Positions 62,312 to 64,000 of a stretch of DNA of 64,000 nucleotides are shown here, one piece after another (position 1 is the first letter of the stretch; the number at the start of each line of letters is the position of its first letter). Position numbers and translations under genes: made by a program. Below the pieces are notes generated by a model that saw nothing but the letters and a program-made list of their open reading frames with translations, searched no databases and was not told the DNA's origin. This stretch comes from Cytobacillus purgationiresistens (GTDB lineage: Bacteria; Bacillota; Bacilli; Bacillales; Cytobacillaceae): contig NZ_JAUSUB010000026.1 of assembly GCF_030813235.1 (NCBI RefSeq), positions 1 through 64,000 on the forward strand. Direction: 5' to 3'.

Positions 62312-63241
62312 CTATTGTTTTAAATTTCCCAATCGAATAAAAGCGCGATCTCGTTCTTTTAGTTTATCCGATACCGACTCATCCCCGTAGCGGAATATCC
62401 CTTCTCCTGATTTCGCACCAAGCTTCTGCTCTGCAACTAACTTCGAAATCATTTCAGGTGCTTCCATTGATTGATCAAGATCAGGTGCCACATTCTCGAA
62501 TACTCTTTGCCAAGTATCAAGACCACCAAAATCTGCAATTTCAATCGGGCCAGTAAATGCCCAACGGAATCCGGGACCGGCAGTGACTGCTGTATCAATA
62601 TCCTCCGCACTTGCAATCCCTTCTTTTAACAGATAGAAAGCTTCTCTCATTAAAGCCGTTTGTAGGCGATTAGCAACAAAACCAGAAATCTCCTTTTGCA
62701 GAACAATCGGCGCTTTTCCAATGTCACGCATCAGCTGAATCGTGTCTTCAACTACCTTTTTTTCCGTTTGTTCATGCTTTACTATTTCTACCAATGGTAC
62801 AAGATGACCTGGATTAAAATAATGAGTAATGATCATTTTATTAGCAAATGACGCCTTCTCAACTAAACGTGAGATTGGAAATGTAGAGGTATTAGAAGCA
62901 ATAATTGCACTTTCTTTTTTCAAATCTTCTAATTTGTGATAAAGACTCCACTTCAAATCAATTACTTCAGGGATCGCTTCAATGATAAAATCAGCATCCT
63001 TGCTAGCATCTGCTAAATCTGTTGTATACTTAATGTTCTTAATAGCATCAGCTTTGCCTGTTGAAGTTACTGCCCCTTCCTCCACAAGCAATGCTAGATC
63101 CTGTTTTATCCGTCGTTCCGCTTTTTCTAAGAACTCATCGTTTAAATCATTTAAAACAACTGGATAACCATTGATCGCAAATGAAATGGCAATTCCTGTT
63201 CCCATCACACCCGATCCTATCACTGTAATATTTTTTATCAT
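62312..63241 (-). CDS. 3-hydroxyacyl-CoA dehydrogenase family protein
   Basis: This 309-aa protein has an N-terminal NAD fold (ITVIGSGVMGTGIAISFAIN, about 4-23) and an all-helical C-terminal domain. The catalytic His is in MIITHYFNPGHLVPLVEIV (about 138), Glu in PLVEIV, and GFVANRLQTALMREAF follows. Length fits 3-hydroxybutyryl-CoA dehydrogenases (about 285-310 aa). The family also includes gulonate and carnitine dehydrogenases, so the substrate is not proved. ATG after AAAAGGAG. It is driven by its own sigma-54 promoter. Confidence 0.88.
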   Translation of the reverse strand: MIKNITVIGSGVMGTGIAISFAINGYPVVLNDLNDEFLEKAERRIKQDLALLVEEGAVTSTGKADAIKNIKYTTDLADASKDADFIIEAIPEVIDLKWSLYHKLEDLKKESAIIASNTSTFPISRLVEKASFANKMIITHYFNPGHLVPLVEIVKHEQTEKKVVEDTIQLMRDIGKAPIVLQKEISGFVANRLQTALMREAFYLLKEGIASAEDIDTAVTAGPGFRWAFTGPIEIADFGGLDTWQRVFENVAPDLDQSMEAPEMISKLVAEQKLGAKSGEGIFRYGDESVSDKLKERDRAFIRLGNLKQ

Positions 63242-63332
63242 CGTGGTCGCTCCTTTTCATTGAACGGTCGGCTATAAATGAGCTGATCGACCGAAGCATC
63301 TCGATTACTGTCGGTGCATTCATCACAATCAG

Positions 63333-63348
63333 TGCAAATATTGTGCCA
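63333..63348 (-). promoter_or_regulatory. Sigma-54 promoter of the hydroxyacyl-CoA dehydrogenase gene
   Basis: The minus strand reads TGGCACAATATTTGCA, GG and GC 10 bases apart, almost the full TGGCACG-N4-TTGCA consensus. It is 92 bases before the gene start. Confidence 0.88.
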
Positions 63349-63498
63349 AAAATTAAATAATTGCGAAAAATATTTTGATATGATAAACTACTTTCCGATA
63401 CGATCTCCCCACTCCCCATTACTATAATTCTTTTTCTTTCAACCTTTTTCCTGTACATCCCTAATGAGCCATTACATTTTTTTAAGGAGGAATGTAAA

Positions 63499-64000
63499 GT
63501 GGTTTCAAATAAAGTAGCGATCATTACTGGCTCTGCAAGAGGCATTGGCTTTGAGATTGGAAAAATCTTTGCAGAGAATGGTGCAAAAGTTGTCCTATCA
63601 GATATTAATGAGAAGGATGTAAAAGCGGCCGCTGATGATTTATCCAAGCAAGGGCTTGAAGTAATCGGTTTAAAGGCTGATGTAACACAAGAGGCAGAAA
63701 TCATCCAACTAATTGAAGGTACGAAACAAAAATTCGGCCGTATTGATATCTTCATTAACAATGCCGGACTTCAGCATGTGGCTCCCTTGGAGGATTTCCC
63801 TACTGAGAAATTCGAATTAATGATTAAAATCATGCTTACCGCACCATTTATTGCAATAAAAAATGTATTGCCTATTATGAAAGAACAAAATTTCGGCAGA
63901 ATCATTAATGTTGCCTCGATTAACGGATTAATCGGCTTTGCTAACAAAGCAGCGTACAATAGCGCGAAGCATGGTGTCATTGGTTTAACTAAGGTGGCAG
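63499..64000 (+). CDS. bdhA: D-3-hydroxybutyrate dehydrogenase (SDR), 5' part, cut by the window edge
   Basis: The reading frame starts at GTG 63499, 8 bases after AAGGAGG, and stays open to the end of the window (167 codons). The SDR cofactor motif is TGSARGIG (residues 10-17), followed by NNAG near 88. Active-site Ser is in VASINGLIG and YxxxK in AAYNSAKHG. FINNAGLQHVAPLEDFPTEK is typical of 3-hydroxybutyrate dehydrogenases. It oxidises (R)-3-hydroxybutyrate to acetoacetate with NAD, which ScoAB then activates. It is divergent from the sigma-54 gene. Confidence 0.9.
   Translation, partial: MVSNKVAIITGSARGIGFEIGKIFAENGAKVVLSDINEKDVKAAADDLSKQGLEVIGLKADVTQEAEIIQLIEGTKQKFGRIDIFINNAGLQHVAPLEDFPTEKFELMIKIMLTAPFIAIKNVLPIMKEQNFGRIINVASINGLIGFANKAAYNSAKHGVIGLTKVA

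Noticed and set aside
63250..63300. Sigma-54 promoter for the 3-hydroxybutyrate dehydrogenase gene
   Set aside because: GG-N10-GC is present near 63268 but the flanks do not fit TGGCAC or TTGC.

Overview
The window looks like chromosomal DNA of a low-GC, endospore-forming Bacillaceae. Evidence: the 5' end of a 16S rRNA with tandem P1/P2 rrn promoters at the left edge, a Spo0E-family phosphatase, AGGAGG-type ribosome binding sites with many GTG/TTG starts, cre-like (CcpA) sites, an S-box (SAM-I) riboswitch, and gene sets known from Bacillus (ydgG-ydgH, bmrA-like, opuD-like, scoAB with a GntP permease, pcp, hflX). No tRNA, phage or transposase gene was recognised; the species cannot be named from the sequence.

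Layout. 1-600: rrn promoter region and 16S start (minus). 600-1530: relics of an amino-acid ABC transporter. 1.6-8.6 kb: two MMPL exporters with MarR and TetR regulators, plus a Spo0E-like gene. 8.6-12.1 kb: pcp, an MscS channel, and an SMR efflux pair with its MerR regulator. 12.2-22.8 kb: a minus-strand operon of biotin carrier, two acyl-CoA ligases, an Opp/Dpp-type importer and a carboxyltransferase. It has a perfect cre site and a divergent GAF-PucR regulator. 25-30 kb: a protein with two MerR domains, a frameshifted UvrA-like ABC protein and a BmrA-like exporter. 30.5-33.5 kb: PadR/HAAS pair and a BCCT transporter. 33.9-36.6 kb: hflX-mph behind a long leader encoding an ErmD-leader-like peptide. 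37-42.6 kb: tctCBA with a two-component system. 42.9-44.4 kb: a lipoprotein gene interrupted by 21 copies of a 51-bp repeat. 44.5-47 kb: an MFS pump with a structured leader and a TipA-type MerR. 47-52.7 kb: small and unknown genes and relics. 52.8-56.8 kb: SAM riboswitch, an iron-ADH-like dehydrogenase and metQNI. 57-64 kb: a 3-hydroxybutyrate/acetoacetate cluster (ScoAB, GntP permease, hydroxyacyl-CoA dehydrogenase, 3-hydroxybutyrate dehydrogenase) with a sigma-54 activator and two sigma-54 promoters.

How it works together. Much of the window serves drug resistance: MMPL, SMR, ABC and MFS exporters, Mph and HflX, each next to a local regulator or attenuator. The rest is carbon acquisition under catabolite or sigma-54 control. 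The most notable finding is the hflX-mph leader. It has a consensus promoter, a strong RBS, a 14-codon peptide MSNFCRLRIQNLNQ with the RLR macrolide-stalling motif, nested stems and a terminator, followed by a second possible uORF and terminator. This is a candidate macrolide-sensing attenuator on an hflX-mph operon.
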